The notes under the pieces are model-generated. The model worked only from the letters and a program-made list of their open reading frames with translations. It was not told the DNA's origin and did not search any database. Made by a program: the position numbers and the translations under genes. Positions 35,421 to 47,156 of a stretch of 64,000 nucleotides of DNA are shown here, in pieces (the first letter of the stretch is position 1; every line of letters starts with the position of its first letter). This DNA is from Vandiemenella viatica (taxonomy: Eukaryota; Arthropoda; Insecta; Orthoptera; Morabidae): positions 185,220,437-185,284,436 of the forward strand of contig JARYHS010009186.1 of the NCBI GenBank assembly GCA_031002005.1, read 5' to 3'.

Positions 35421-36989
35421 TTTAGTCTTTTCCAGAATCTAACATCATTTATTCAAACATCGAATTGTTTGTGTTGTTCATATCATCAAATTTACCTCAG
35501 TAGGCAAACCTCAGTCGTAAAATTTGTTTATTACCACGTGATTATACGCTTTGGCATAGATAGAGTCATGTGTCTGCTAGATTCAAATATTTTCAGGGAA
35601 ATAAACTGGCTTAGTAGAACTACAATTGAAACAAGTGTCTGTAAATAAAATTTTACTGTTTGAGAAGGTATGGAGACTATTATTTTGCTTAATTTTATAA
35701 TACGACTGCATTATATTACACATGAAAAATATGTATATTCACGTAGACTCATAGAAGCAATGTGAAAATAAAGATTTAAAGTACATTGAGTTTTGCGAAT
35801 TCTTTTATCTAGATGCGGTTCATGTGGCTGTTGGTTTCCAAGCACCTTTTGGTAGACAGTCTATGAAAAATTGTATGCAGCAGAGTGTTGCTCAGGAAGC
35901 AAAACAGAGGAGCCTCCAGGAGTAATTATTTGTGTTAGTGTTCATATTAATTCCTGTCTCAAGAGGCGGAAATTGCCAGCAAATTGCAATTAGTCTGCAC
36001 TGCGTGCAGGCCTCCTTCGAGCAGATGCCGCCTTTCGACAAACTGTTATCGTTTATAATTGAATAACCAGCAGTATAAGCTGGAAACCTTTGAGCATGAA
36101 AATATTACTTTCTGTCGGAAATAGTTTTCAAAAATTTTTGTCGAGGCAGATAACGCAAGACCGTCATTTAACATATTTCACACCATTCCCGCAAAATGTA
36201 AGTAAACATATTATTCTCTGAATTCTTTCTGCCATTACGGGGTACAGAAGTTGCTTACACCGCATTTTTGTACTATCGTCATCGGTTCCAGTACGTAATA
36301 TTGAATGGAAAAGAGCTAAGTACCAGTCTAATTGACAGCCTGAGTTAATAATGACAATCGACCTCCAAGCACATCTCCCAGTAACTACAACTTTCATTTA
36401 GTTTGTTGTTATGAATATGTGTTAGCTGCAAATTATTTTCGATGTCTGTGGGGACGTTATAACTTGTTGTAATGGATATATGCAGAATAAAAAAACATAC
36501 CGAATCTCCCAAAATAAATATAAAAATTTAAATCACGTCTTTACAGCCGTAATGTTATCAGAAATCTGTTATACACAGACGATGATAAAGTATCCATAAC
36601 ATCTAACACGGCTTTAGGAAATCCAATAACTTACAAATCCGTGAAATCCTTTTTTCATACCGTACACTGGAGCAGTAAAAATAGACGATTACTGAAATAA
36701 GTTTTACGATATAACAAAATTTTGGATGGTAGCAGAGAATCAGTGGTAACAAAAGCTTAAAATCTCTTAATCCATAGAAAAAAAATCTGAACTGCACACG
36801 AACAAATAATATTCTTCAAAAAGTAACGACAGTCGTTTTTATGGAAATAGGCTCGCCAGGTTTTTACAGCTTCATAAATTGATCCAGATTGCTTTACTCT
36901 TTTCATACATTTCTCATATATTTCCGCTAAGCTTTCATTTTTAAGAACATTTAGACTTCATTTCACAAATTATCGGTCGAATATACATC
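35421..36989. other. Unassigned AT-rich stretch
   Basis: No gene or repeat is recognised. Frames up to 77 codons have no family resemblance. Confidence 0.5.
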
Positions 36990-37500
36990 ATGAGATTTGA
37001 TGGCTCACCAGATTTGTGTCATGCAGTAGTCATCGTGTTTTGGATTAATATTCTCAATACAGAAGTAGCTTGTATTCGCGTATTATCGTTTTAGAACATT
37101 CCACTAGGGAGAGAGTTCGAGCAAAGTAAGCCATCTAGTTACAAGACCTCCTTAACATATTGATTGGCTTTTAGATTGGCTTCATGAATACGAAAGGTTA
37201 TTCTGATTGCAGGCAGCTGCACCTTCAGCATGGGCCCAGACCATCTAGAAAACAGGATGAAGGATGACGATCTTTTCATCAGCTATTCCATGATAAAGCA
37301 AAAGCGGAACTCATCATCCTCCGTCATTATTAACTGACACGTAACACCATGACATGACAGCGATCCTGTCTTCGTCAAAATGGTATGTACTCCCGTCGGT
37401 CATCACGAACGTAGTGCTTTGTTATGTGGAAGCAACACGATTTTATCCGTAAAGCACCACTTTAGTCCGCATGTGTAGAAACTTAGACAAGTTTCTGATG
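36990..37500 (-). mobile_element. Second Tc1-like transposase remnant, strongly decayed
   Basis: Minus strand across frameshifts: a DGSTYHFDEDRIAVMSWCYVS segment (Tc1 relatives: ...E.DRFGGGSVMVWGGIS), then NLKANQYVKEVL (relatives: NLTAQRYIDEVL) and MF.NDNTRIQA (relatives: F.QDNARPHTA). The order and spacing fit the central DDE region. The ends are not found. Confidence 0.55.
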
Positions 37501-37768
37501 CCGCCTTCTATTTTCGTGCTCACTATGGTCTACAGGACTTCTCATGCAAACTGTATCTATAAACAGTAGCTTTCAACTCAGAGCTTCAAAGAAACTCTCT
37601 GCGATCCGATGATACTGACAGGTAGCAACTATTAAAAGCTCCGCTCTTGGGCTGGCATACTGTTTGAAAAATTTCTGTGATAATTATTGAAATTACCTTA
37701 ACCCAATGATAGCAATAAGTTGGCACCATGTGACGAGAATTTAATGCCAGATTTCTTCAGAGAACAGG
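37501..37768. other. Unassigned stretch
   Basis: Short interval before the MITE; nothing recognised. Confidence 0.5.
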
Positions 37769-37771
37769 TAA

Positions 37772-38190
37772 GGAAGCGTCCAGAAACTACGTAGCTCTGT
37801 CTAGGGAGGGAGAGGAGGGGGGAGAAAGCTACGCTGGGCTACGTGGTATTGGGGACGGGGGGGGGGGGGGGGAGGGTCCGAGCCAAATCACATAGCTTTT
37901 CATTCATATTATTCATCAGTTAAAGTAAGGTTTAGAATACCCAACAGCATGTGATTATTTATTTCAGTTATTTAATTATTTCTGTATGTAATTTACGATA
38001 GTCTGACAAGTGAAAACAGCACAAATTGCCTTCTGGAATCATAAGGAAAAAAGCTACGTGCCACGAGCGGGGAGAGGGGGGGGGTAGGAAGGGGGGAGAG
38101 GCAAAAGGCACGTCGGGCTACGTGGGTGGGAGGTAAGAGGGAGGTGGGAGGGGTTGTTCACAGGAGGCTACGTAGTTTATGGACGCTCCC
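37772..38190. mobile_element. MITE with GGRAGCGTCC ends and TAA target duplication (PIF/Harbinger-like?)
   Basis: The ends GGAAGCGTCCAGAAACTACG and CGTAGTTTATGGACGCTCCC are inverted repeats extending about 25 bp. TAA flanks both sides (37769-37771 and 38191-38193). Just inside each end lie G-rich tracts, including about 18 G near 37856-37873. A 3-bp TAA duplication is typical of PIF/Harbinger elements. There is no coding capacity. Similar ends occur at about 43711 and 44280. Confidence 0.75.
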
Positions 38191-38739
38191 TAAGATGCGT
38201 TGCGTAAATTAATATCGTGATTCTGAAATTAACCTGGTCATTTTCATGAAAAAAAAAACACATTAATAGTTAGTTTCATTTCAAAGATATTTATTTGATT
38301 CAAGTAGTACTAACGTGGTCTGGGTTTTCTTGTTTTCGCTCTCAGAGTATCGATAAGGATGTTACAGAAACCTACAAATGAAGATTACCTTTTTTTGTTT
38401 CTGCAGTAATTTGGAATTAATATTGCAAACCAACCATAAAGAAAAGTACGTATCTCATTTAAATCCACATATTAATTATCAGTTGCTCTTTATTTATAAT
38501 CGATCCATGTTTTCGTTATATTTTCGGTTCATAGATGTAGATGTTGTGGTAAGCAAAGGTTTAGGCAACTTATTTGTTCATGTTAAAATCTGAAACTGTA
38601 AAGAAAGATGTATATTTCGTCTAAATTTACATGTCAATTATTAAGAGGCTTGTGCAATGGACTGATGTGGAGCTCAAATATTTACGATGTACATCATTAC
38701 AAAATCAATATTAAGAGCATAATTTGATAACAATTCTAT
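38191..38739. other. Unassigned AT-rich stretch
   Basis: No gene or repeat is recognised. Confidence 0.5.
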
Positions 38740-38985
38740 TCTGTTAAACCGAGAGAAGAAAGCGAGTGGTAATGCTCTGGCCTTGCATTCGGAAGGACGC
38801 GGGTTCGATTCCCCATACGGCCATTCAGATTTGGGTTTTCCTTTGTTTCCCCAAATCACTCCAGATGAATGCCGTGATGGTTCTTTCCAAACGTCATGGC
38901 CAAATTTCATCTCCTAGTTACCAGTATTCTCGCGCCTCTAAATCTCGTCGTCGACGAGGCCTAACGTTAACAGGCTTCGAAGCTA
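38740..38985 (+). mobile_element. SINE family S3 copy
   Basis: Head AGTGGTAATGCTCTGGCC, CATTCGGAAGGACGCGGG, B box GGTTCGATTCCCC, body CAGATTTGGGTTTTCCTTTG and ATGCCGTGATGG, end CTCGTCGTCGACGAGGCC and TAACG. The open frames over it are by-products. Confidence 0.85.
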
Positions 38986-41596
38986 GTTTTCTCTATAAAA
39001 TGCGTGATTAACTGGATAAGCACAGTAGTGTCCTTTGCGGCTTTATTTTTTCTTTGTTTTTGAGCTACTTGTGTGGAAATTTTACACCCAAAGGATATAA
39101 GATTATATTTAAAAAATAACAAGAAATGGCTAAATAGATTATTAGAGAAATTGCCACCAGAACATGCGATCAATCGCACATAAATTCATTACTTCGGAGT
39201 GATTATCAGTTTATATCTTAACCAAAGAGTTTTATACTTGTATATTCCTTTGTTTTATATTACTTTTGCTATTAATTTTATATTTCATTTCAATTTAAAT
39301 TAATCTACTACTAGTTAGTGTGATCATTCATTTCTGTGACAAGCAATTCCCTTCTAACCTAACTACACATGCGAGTAAAAGTTATATGTTATCTCAAGAT
39401 CTACGCTAATACTAAAACGAATTTCTAATCCTGATTATGGAATTTCTGTTCGGCCTGAATCAAGACTATTAATTCAAACATTCTGTTAGAAAATATTTAT
39501 AGTGCAGCAAAAATCAAAAGCATGCGAAAATCTGTAGCAACGGACTTCTCTGACATAAGTTTCGTAATATCATCGAATCCAAGCTGTCATATATTATTAC
39601 CGTGATTATGACAACATGGACGATAATAATAAATCTGATAGGAAAATTCGTGAATATTACTCTAACGTATCGACCTTACACGATCGCATTGTAGTACATG
39701 CCAAGACATTAATAACTTTGTTATTTTGCAAAATCTTTTGAATTTTAATGCTATTGAATACATGGAACCTCCAATTAAATGGTCTCACAGGCAAAACCAA
39801 ATGCTGAAAGTTTCACTTTGCAATTCTGAAAAAGAAGTAAATAAATGATTTATAATAAAGCATTAATTATAATTTAAATGAATTTTTATAATAACTTTAG
39901 TAATAGCTGAAATGTTTACTCCTGATTGTGAAAGAGATGAATTGTAGTTACAACTTGGAAGACAGAGGATATTGGTTTGAGCTTTCCAGTTTTAGAAACC
40001 GAATTGACGATAATGCAGAGACAGGAGAGTCTCATCATAGTCGCACATTCCACAGTTTAACCTAAATTATGTTGTATTCTTCAGACTCAAAACATCACTT
40101 TTCTTAGAAAAGTAGAAACAATATTGTATTAGTTAAATATGTTCATACGTTAATTTTACACCCTGACCATCTTAAACGACCGCAAATTAGTAGAAAAGAA
40201 AAAAGAAAAATATCGTCGCCACGCCTCCGAACGCTCCCAAAAACTGAAAAACAGAAACAAGAAATAAATAAATAAATAATATTTTAGAGACGCTGTTCAC
40301 AAGAAAACCATAAAGAAATTAAACTAATTTTACAATTTTACGACGCTTAATGTAGTCCTATTAAGGCAAACAGTCCAAAAAGAAATCAACAGCGAATTTT
40401 AAAATTTGTTCCAACTTTTCTGGATTAATAACTGCTAATGCATTGGTTCCTAAAGCATTGGTTCCTAAAGTGACAGAAAATAGATAAGCTATGTAGGTGC
40501 AGTCAGCTATCTGTCCTACCCAGTTCGCAAACATATATCGCGATTGCTACTGACAAGGCTCTCTGAAATATTACATTTTTACTGCCTGTGTCAGCATCCA
40601 TCCGTAGGGCACAAGTTTCCAATATATGACGGATCAAATAAAACTCAATAGCAGCCAGAAATATTTGATCTGAACGAGAAAATGGACACACGGACTCCAA
40701 AACCGTACTCTTTGTAACGACATTCGTACTATCAACGGTTCCTTATGTATCATCCTTATGAGATATGAGTTATTCGTATCCAAATTTTAGTTAGTTTGTC
40801 GTTCACACACTCGCTGATAATCATCAAAACTCTAAGGTACCGGTACTTCCTGTAGTCGTAGAAAGTTGAAATGTGATACACAGAATTCTCCTGGGAAAGA
40901 GCCTGCCAAAACATGAAATGAGTTAACAGCACAAAACAGGCGTAAATAAACCTGCCGAAGTTCAAAAATGCGTCCAACCAGTACCTGTAAGATGATTCTG
41001 TTGAAGGAACGGGAAGGAATTCATTATCTTTCGAGAGGGCAAACATACTAGTCGCTTCAAATAATTTCAGAGAACCACGAAAAACAGACTCTGAATTACC
41101 GGGATGGAATTCTAATCCACGGGTACAAGTTTCGAAACAAAGGCTTACGAAAAAAAAAAAAATAGGTTCCTGACAGAGCAGCGAAACATATAATTAGTAC
41201 AAGTTTGTGTCGTTAAATTACTACATAGGAGAATAGATAGGTTATTGCTAATATTAAGCATTTTAACGTGCTAAGTAACATAATTCAATGAGTCCTGAAG
41301 AAAATAAAACGACTTTGAAATGGGTTTTGTTCAATGCTTTGACAGAATGCTAACATTTATAATATTCGTTTATAAGTTACTGATCCAGAAGCTTATGAAG
41401 ATCAGTTGCAAATTTACAAATACTGCTAGATTTAATGTAAATTGCTCAAATTTTATAAAAGTTATTATTCACGATAGAAAACTGCCCTAAAGTAAACCGC
41501 CGAAATACGATGCAAACCCAAAATTTAGACATTTCTTGACAAGAAACAATACAAGTAGTTGGTTCAAATCGGACAACCCTCAACCGAGTTGTGTTC
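38986..41596. other. Unassigned AT-rich stretch up to the gap
   Basis: No gene is recognised. At 40438-40472 a 17-bp word (GCATTGGTTCCTAAAG) is duplicated in tandem. Near 41065-41145 a minus-strand S3 fragment is likely (ACCACGAAAAACAGA and GGGATGGAATTCTAATCCACG-like words). Confidence 0.5.
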
Positions 41597-42596
41597 NNNN
41601 NNNNNNNNNNNNNNNNNNNNNNNNNNNNNNNNNNNNNNNNNNNNNNNNNNNNNNNNNNNNNNNNNNNNNNNNNNNNNNNNNNNNNNNNNNNNNNNNNNNN
41701 NNNNNNNNNNNNNNNNNNNNNNNNNNNNNNNNNNNNNNNNNNNNNNNNNNNNNNNNNNNNNNNNNNNNNNNNNNNNNNNNNNNNNNNNNNNNNNNNNNNN
41801 NNNNNNNNNNNNNNNNNNNNNNNNNNNNNNNNNNNNNNNNNNNNNNNNNNNNNNNNNNNNNNNNNNNNNNNNNNNNNNNNNNNNNNNNNNNNNNNNNNNN
41901 NNNNNNNNNNNNNNNNNNNNNNNNNNNNNNNNNNNNNNNNNNNNNNNNNNNNNNNNNNNNNNNNNNNNNNNNNNNNNNNNNNNNNNNNNNNNNNNNNNNN
42001 NNNNNNNNNNNNNNNNNNNNNNNNNNNNNNNNNNNNNNNNNNNNNNNNNNNNNNNNNNNNNNNNNNNNNNNNNNNNNNNNNNNNNNNNNNNNNNNNNNNN
42101 NNNNNNNNNNNNNNNNNNNNNNNNNNNNNNNNNNNNNNNNNNNNNNNNNNNNNNNNNNNNNNNNNNNNNNNNNNNNNNNNNNNNNNNNNNNNNNNNNNNN
42201 NNNNNNNNNNNNNNNNNNNNNNNNNNNNNNNNNNNNNNNNNNNNNNNNNNNNNNNNNNNNNNNNNNNNNNNNNNNNNNNNNNNNNNNNNNNNNNNNNNNN
42301 NNNNNNNNNNNNNNNNNNNNNNNNNNNNNNNNNNNNNNNNNNNNNNNNNNNNNNNNNNNNNNNNNNNNNNNNNNNNNNNNNNNNNNNNNNNNNNNNNNNN
42401 NNNNNNNNNNNNNNNNNNNNNNNNNNNNNNNNNNNNNNNNNNNNNNNNNNNNNNNNNNNNNNNNNNNNNNNNNNNNNNNNNNNNNNNNNNNNNNNNNNNN
42501 NNNNNNNNNNNNNNNNNNNNNNNNNNNNNNNNNNNNNNNNNNNNNNNNNNNNNNNNNNNNNNNNNNNNNNNNNNNNNNNNNNNNNNNNNNNNNNNN
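41597..42596. other. Assembly gap (1,000 N)
   Basis: Exactly 1,000 undetermined bases, so a scaffold gap of nominal length. Frames drawn through it are meaningless. Confidence 1.
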
Positions 42597-42896
42597 ATAT
42601 TTGTTGTACATTTTATGACTGTTGTACAAACGCCATTTCCGTCAATATCTCGTGATATACTATGTACGTTTCTCTGATTTTTTTTCTTAATTTTAATGCT
42701 TTCTTTCATGAAATTAAACAACTTTACAGAACGTAAAAACGGTTTACATTCCTACTTACAGTTGCAATGTTCCTTTTAAAAATTTAAAACGTGGCTTGTA
42801 GTCTATTTTTAAAACCTTCTTAAGCCAAGCATATTTTATGCCATCAGAAATTTGGGAATGTATGTGTAATCGAGCATACTATGATGCATACTTTTC
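42597..42896. other. Unassigned AT-rich stretch after the gap
   Basis: About 300 bases; nothing recognised. Confidence 0.5.
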
Positions 42897-43065
42897 ATAC
42901 TACACCAAGCGTAATAGGTGAACGGTTAACGTACTGGTCTCGCATTCGGGAGGACTCGGGTTTGAATCTCAATCCGAGCATCCAGATATAGATTTTCCAT
43001 GGTTTCCCGAAATCACTCCATGTAAAGTACGTATAATATCTTCGCTGTTATCAAATCCTAAGGAC
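42897..43065 (+). mobile_element. SINE family S3 copy (first of a tandem pair)
   Basis: GTGAACGGTTAACGTACTGG (A-box region), CTCGCATTCGGGAGGACTCG, B box GGTTTGAATCTC, body CATGGTTTCCCGAAATC. It ends within about 50 bases of a second copy. Confidence 0.8.
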
Positions 43066-43210
43066 CTAACGTGGTGGGTGAACGGTTAACGTTCTGGCCT
43101 CGCATTCAGATTTGGGTTTTCCATGGTTTCCTGAAATTACTCCAGGTGAATGCTGTGATGCTTCCTTCAAAAGGCTATGGCCGAATTCGTTCTCGTCCAA
43201 TGTGTCCACA
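43066..43210 (+). mobile_element. SINE family S3 copy with deleted B box
   Basis: ACGTGGTGGGTGAACGGTTA and GGCCTCGCATTC, then jumps directly to CAGATTTGGGTTTTCCATGG, so the segment with the B box is missing. The body continues to GGCTATGGCCGAATTCG. Confidence 0.8.
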
Positions 43211-43254
43211 TATTGCTCAAAACTAAACTCACTGAAATTTTTGAAAATTACCTT

Positions 43255-43380
43255 TGGAGGGGGACGTTAAACCTTGAGGTATCTTTCGGAAGATTAGGCC
43301 TGAATGGGTCAGCACCAGGTTTCTCTCTCTCCCTTCTTCGTCTCTCACTGTATTGAGTAATAATAATATTAAAAAAAAAC
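43255..43380. repeat. Dispersed segment with GGGACGTTAAACCTTGAGG / CCAGGTTTCTCTCTCTCCC
   Basis: The block with CTTTCGGAAGATTAGGCCTG, the word CAGCACCAGGTTTCTC and CTCTCCCTTCTTCGTCTCTC recurs at about 43800-43875 and 44105-44175. The first and third copies end in a TAATAATAAT tract, like SINE tails. Probably the 3' region of the neighbouring SINEs. Confidence 0.65.
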
Positions 43381-43519
43381 AATGGCTAGCCTGAACATAT
43401 ACACTACCATTACTATGCGTACCATTCGTACAAAATCCAAACAACACATTTATAAATCTGTCCTGTGTCATATAAGAGTTCGAGTTGACTCCAGACAACA
43501 AACGACTTTAGACACAGGA

Positions 43520-43680
43520 ATGGACGGGGCGCAAGGAAGGGGGATGAATTCAACCATGGCCTTTTTGAAGGAATCATCCCTGGAGTAATTTCGGGAAACA
43601 ATGGAAAACCGAAATCTCGATGTTAGGACGGGAATTCGAACTCACGTCCTCCCGAATGCGTGGCCAGAGCGTAGAGGGGA
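43520..43680 (-). mobile_element. SINE family S3 copy
   Basis: Minus strand of the S3 body and head: plus-strand words CAACCATGGCCTTTTTGAAG, GAAACAATGGAAAACCG, then CGAACTCACGTCCTCCCGAA and TGCGTGGCCAGAGCG. Confidence 0.8.
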
Positions 43681-44330
43681 AGCTGAAGATTTGTTATGCT
43701 AAGGGTGTGTCCAGAAACCACGTAACTCCATTTTGGACTCCTCTTAACTCCCCTCCCCGCCCCGTGGCTTTTGCGTCTACCTGAACATTGTGGATGGGGA
43801 CGTTAAGCCTGTTCGGTATCTTTCGGAAGAGTAGGCCTGAACCAAGTTTCACCCTCTCACTTCTTTATCTTGCACAATTCCTACCTGTTTTATTAAAACC
43901 GACTGAGTTTTGAAGCGTTCACCACACTATACGAAAATATGCTAATTATTTCAATAGTTATGATGAATTTGTGAATAATTACTGTTTTAATAGCGCTGTA
44001 CAGAAAAATGGTCATGTAACTGTGAAGGCCACACTTTACGAAAAAATGCTAATTATCTCAGTAGTTACGATGAATTAGCGAATAATTAGTATTTTAAGAT
44101 CGCATGTTCGGAAGAGTAAGACTGAATGGGCCAGCACCAAGTTTCTCTCTCTCCCTTCTTCGTCTCTCATTGTATTTAATAATAATAATAATTCGATGGT
44201 AGGACGGGGAATACAAACTCACGTCCTCCCGAATGCGTGGCAAGTAGAGGGGAAGCTGAAAATTTGTTATGCTAAGGGTGCGTCCATAAACCACGTAACT
44301 CCATTTTGGACTTGGAAGGGACGACGCGTG
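43615..44330. repeat. Direct duplication (about 120 bp) with MITE-like ends
   Basis: About 43615-43737 and 44190-44320 share GTAGAGGGGAAGCTGAA, TTTGTTATGCTAAGGGTG and ACCACGTAACTCCATTTTGG. The inner boundary TAA-GGGTGYGTCCAKAAACC resembles the ends and TAA flank of the MITE at 37772-38190, so each copy may be one end of a related element inserted in or beside an S3 SINE. Confidence 0.7.
43921..44105. repeat. Tandem duplication, period about 107 bp
   Basis: CCACACTATACGAAAATATGC at 43921 recurs as CCACACTTTACGAAAAAATGC near 44028. Both are followed by TAATTATYTCARTAGTTAYG and GAATAATTA. Confidence 0.8.
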
Positions 44331-44995
44331 TGCGTGCGACGGGACTGCCTCTACCATGCGCTGCGTGCGGCAAGACACGCGTACGCACACGACGGTAAGA
44401 GGCGCCGTCGTGTCTGCAGTGGGCGTGGGCGAGAGCGGCGCCGGCGTGGCGCGTGACCTACAAAGAGCCAGGTAGATAATTATAGGCCAGAGGCCGGCAC
44501 AGTCGGCCGGGCGCCTAATTATGGGGGGAAGCGACCTGCACACCTGCAGGGGGCGGGGCAGCGTGACCTACGAAAGATAATTACGGTGAGAGGCGCCGGC
44601 GTGGCTGCAGGGGGCGGGGCGCGTGACCTATTTAATACAGAACCGGCATGGGTGTTCTGGATATAGGAGGGGAAGCGACCTGCACACCTGCAGGGGCGGG
44701 GCGGGTGACCTACAAAGATAATGACAGGCCGGTGGCGCCGGCGGGCGCGAGACCTACAAAAGATAATGACGGTAAGCGGCGCCGGCAGCCAGTAGATAAT
44801 TATAGGCCGCACAGTCGACCAGGTGCCTAATTATAGGGGAAGCGGCCGCAGGGGGCGGGGCGCGTGACCTACAAAGATAATGACGGTAAGCGGCGGCGGC
44901 AGCCAGGTAGATAATTACAGGGCGGCGGCGCCTAATTATAGGGGAAGCTGCCGCAGGGGGCGGGACGGGCGAGATAATTAGGGGGAGCAGAACGT
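44310..44995. repeat. GC-rich complex minisatellite
   Basis: Blocks recur in mixed order: GCGTGACCTACAAAGATAAT, GACGGTAAGCGGCGSCGGC, CAGGTAGATAATTAYAGG, GCCTAATTATAGGGGAAG and GCRGGGGGCGGGGC. Composition is far more GC-rich than the flanks, but AT islands (GATAATTA, CCTAATTATA) recur every 40-60 bases. ORFs on both strands (up to 149 codons) are products of the repeat. The origin is unknown. Confidence 0.85.
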
Positions 44996-44999
44996 ACAT

Positions 45000-45297
45000 A
45001 TCCTTACTACTAATGCTGTTCGTTTGTAATCGCATTACTTGATAACGGCTGGGACGATTTTGATAAAAAAAAAATAATAATTTTCGTAACGGTCCGAATA
45101 AGTTTTTGAGACAGAAAATCTGGAAAGTTTTCCCAAAAAATTAGAAAACTCGGGAAAACTTAAATATTTTAATTTTAAACATTCATAATAGTGCAATAAG
45201 GTATTCAGAGGAAATACATTTAATTTCAATTGCAATGGAGCACACGCTCCGGTGGCAATTTCCCTACACACCCAACTTCCCGCTGTCCTTCACTCAC
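45000..45297 (-). other. Probable 3' untranslated part of the 45.3-47.2 kb retrotransposon
   Basis: Lies downstream of the RT stop on the minus strand. A terminal tail is not clear; an A8-10 tract is at about 45065-45075 on the plus strand, the wrong strand for a poly(A). Confidence 0.3.
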
Positions 45298-47156
45298 CTA
45301 CATTTGCCCTCTACAAATTTTAACTTTAAATTCTTTTAACGTTTTCGGTAGGTTATTCATCATTCCCCTTGGTAACTCATTACAATCCCTGACACCCTTA
45401 CCTAAAAAAGAAAATCTTCCCACACCCTTGTGCCTGAAATCGTGTGCCAGCTTGTGGTCATGGTCATCTTTTCCCTTCCATGAATTACTTTCATACCTAC
45501 TGCAATATCTTTCCATGCCTCATCGCCAGTATACGCCCTGTACACTCCCATTATCCTCCTCATCCTCCTCCTGTCTTGCAATGAATCCCATTCCAGCTCC
45601 TTTATCATATCTGTCACTGATTGCATTCTGCGATAATTTCCAAGAACAAATCTAGCAGCCCTTCTTTGCACCTTCTCCAACTCCTGTATTTGATACTCAA
45701 AACGTGGGTCCCATACTACACTACCATATTCGAGCAATGGTCTTACCAAAGTTTTGTAACCCAATTCCTTTACTTCTCTCGTGCATCCCCTCATCATTCT
45801 CTCCAACAAGTGCAGAATTTTGAAACCTTTTCCTACCACCTGTCCAATGTGTCCTGCCCAGTTAAGCTTGTTATCAAATGTAATGCCAAGATATTTACAT
45901 TTCAAGTCTTCAGCAAGCAATTCTTTCCCCACCTTATATTCATAATTAACCTTTTGTTTTTTATTTGTGTATCTAATTAGCTGACGCTTCTTTGCATTTA
46001 ACTTCATCCCATGTTTAACAACCCAACTAGATATCCTGTCCAGATCACCCTGCAACTGTTTACAGTCCTCTGTCGTTTTGATCCTTTTATACAGCATTAT
46101 GTCATCTGCAAACAATCTAATTTCAGATAGTAAACAATCAACACAATTATGCATTAGAATAATGAATAGCAATGGTCCCAATACGCTACCCTGCGGCACT
46201 CCCATTTTTACTTCCACTTCCTTTGATACCGCATTTCCCACCCTAACTTTCTGTTTTCTACCTTTTAAAAATTCTTCTACCCAGCAAATCACTTTCTCAT
46301 CCACTCCAATAGTTTTTTACCTTATTTACTACCATTTTGTGGCTTACTGTGTCAAACGCCTTTGAAAGATCTAGTGCTACACTATCAATTTGGCCTCCCT
46401 TGTCCACTTCATCTGAAATATCTTGCATATATCCCACCAACTGAGATTCGCATGAATATCCTTGCCTGAACCCATGTTGCCTACTTGAAAACCACTTACG
46501 TTCCTCACATATTTTTCTGATGTGGTTGCATATCAATCTTTCCATTAATTTACCTACCACTGAAGTCAAACTGATTGGCCTGTAATTTTCGACTCTATTT
46601 CTCACCCCTCCTTTATGTACCGGTACTGCTATCGCACTTTTCCAGTCTTGTGGTAAGCAGCAAGTATCCAGACTCAATTTAAATAATATTTCAAGATAAG
46701 GTACAATGTCACACCCGGCTATCTTTAAGATATCTGTAGTAATATTATCTGCACCAGCCCCCTTATGTGTTTTCAGCTTTCTTATTTCCTTCATGATTTC
46801 TTCAGGATGAACTTCAATTTTTTTAGTATCTTCATTTCTAATCGTATTGTTAAGCTGGTTATCCGAATTAGACATTCCCGTTTCTGATTCATTGTCCCTA
46901 ATGCTGTCACTAAACCAATTACTTAAAATCTCTGCCTTTTTTAAATCCTCAGTAACTACTTCTCCATCCTTATCTATGAGCATCTCTACAACCTCCCTTC
47001 CCCTCAGTTTCCTGATATAGCCATAGAAATTTCTAGATGCATCAGTCAGTGGTCCTCCTGCACTGACAATACTCTTCATAAACCCATCTTTAGCCACTTT
47101 CTTTGCTGTCATTAAGTCCTTGTTTAGTTGTTTCAAATATTCCCTACTACCCTGGT
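45298..47156 (-). mobile_element. Non-LTR retrotransposon, 5'-truncated, reverse transcriptase with frameshifts
   Basis: Two large minus-strand frames (46297-47136 and 45402-46304) and a third C-terminal one (45298-45516) together give an RT. In order: KTHKGAGADNITTDILK, ENYRPISLTS, RQHGFRQGYSC, motif A DLSKAFDTVSH, motif B GVPQGSVLGPLLF, motif C LFADDIMLY (near 46087-46114) and a YKTLVRPLLEYGSVVWDP thumb-side segment. The catalytic aspartates are present. Single-base frameshifts lie near 46305 (in an A run) and near 45460, so no intact polyprotein is made. The AP endonuclease and ORF1 are missing. The motifs fit the jockey/CR1/L2 group; a precise clade needs a tree. Confidence 0.9.

Noticed and set aside
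41536..42721. Very long open frames (349-385 codons) on both strands
   Set aside because: They run through the 1,000-N assembly gap; the translated residues are undetermined.
44094..45035. Several frames of 60-149 codons on both strands
   Set aside because: All are products of the GC-rich minisatellite, with repeated peptide blocks in every frame.
45230..46365. Plus-strand frames of 95-141 codons
   Set aside because: Antisense shadows of the minus-strand reverse transcriptase.
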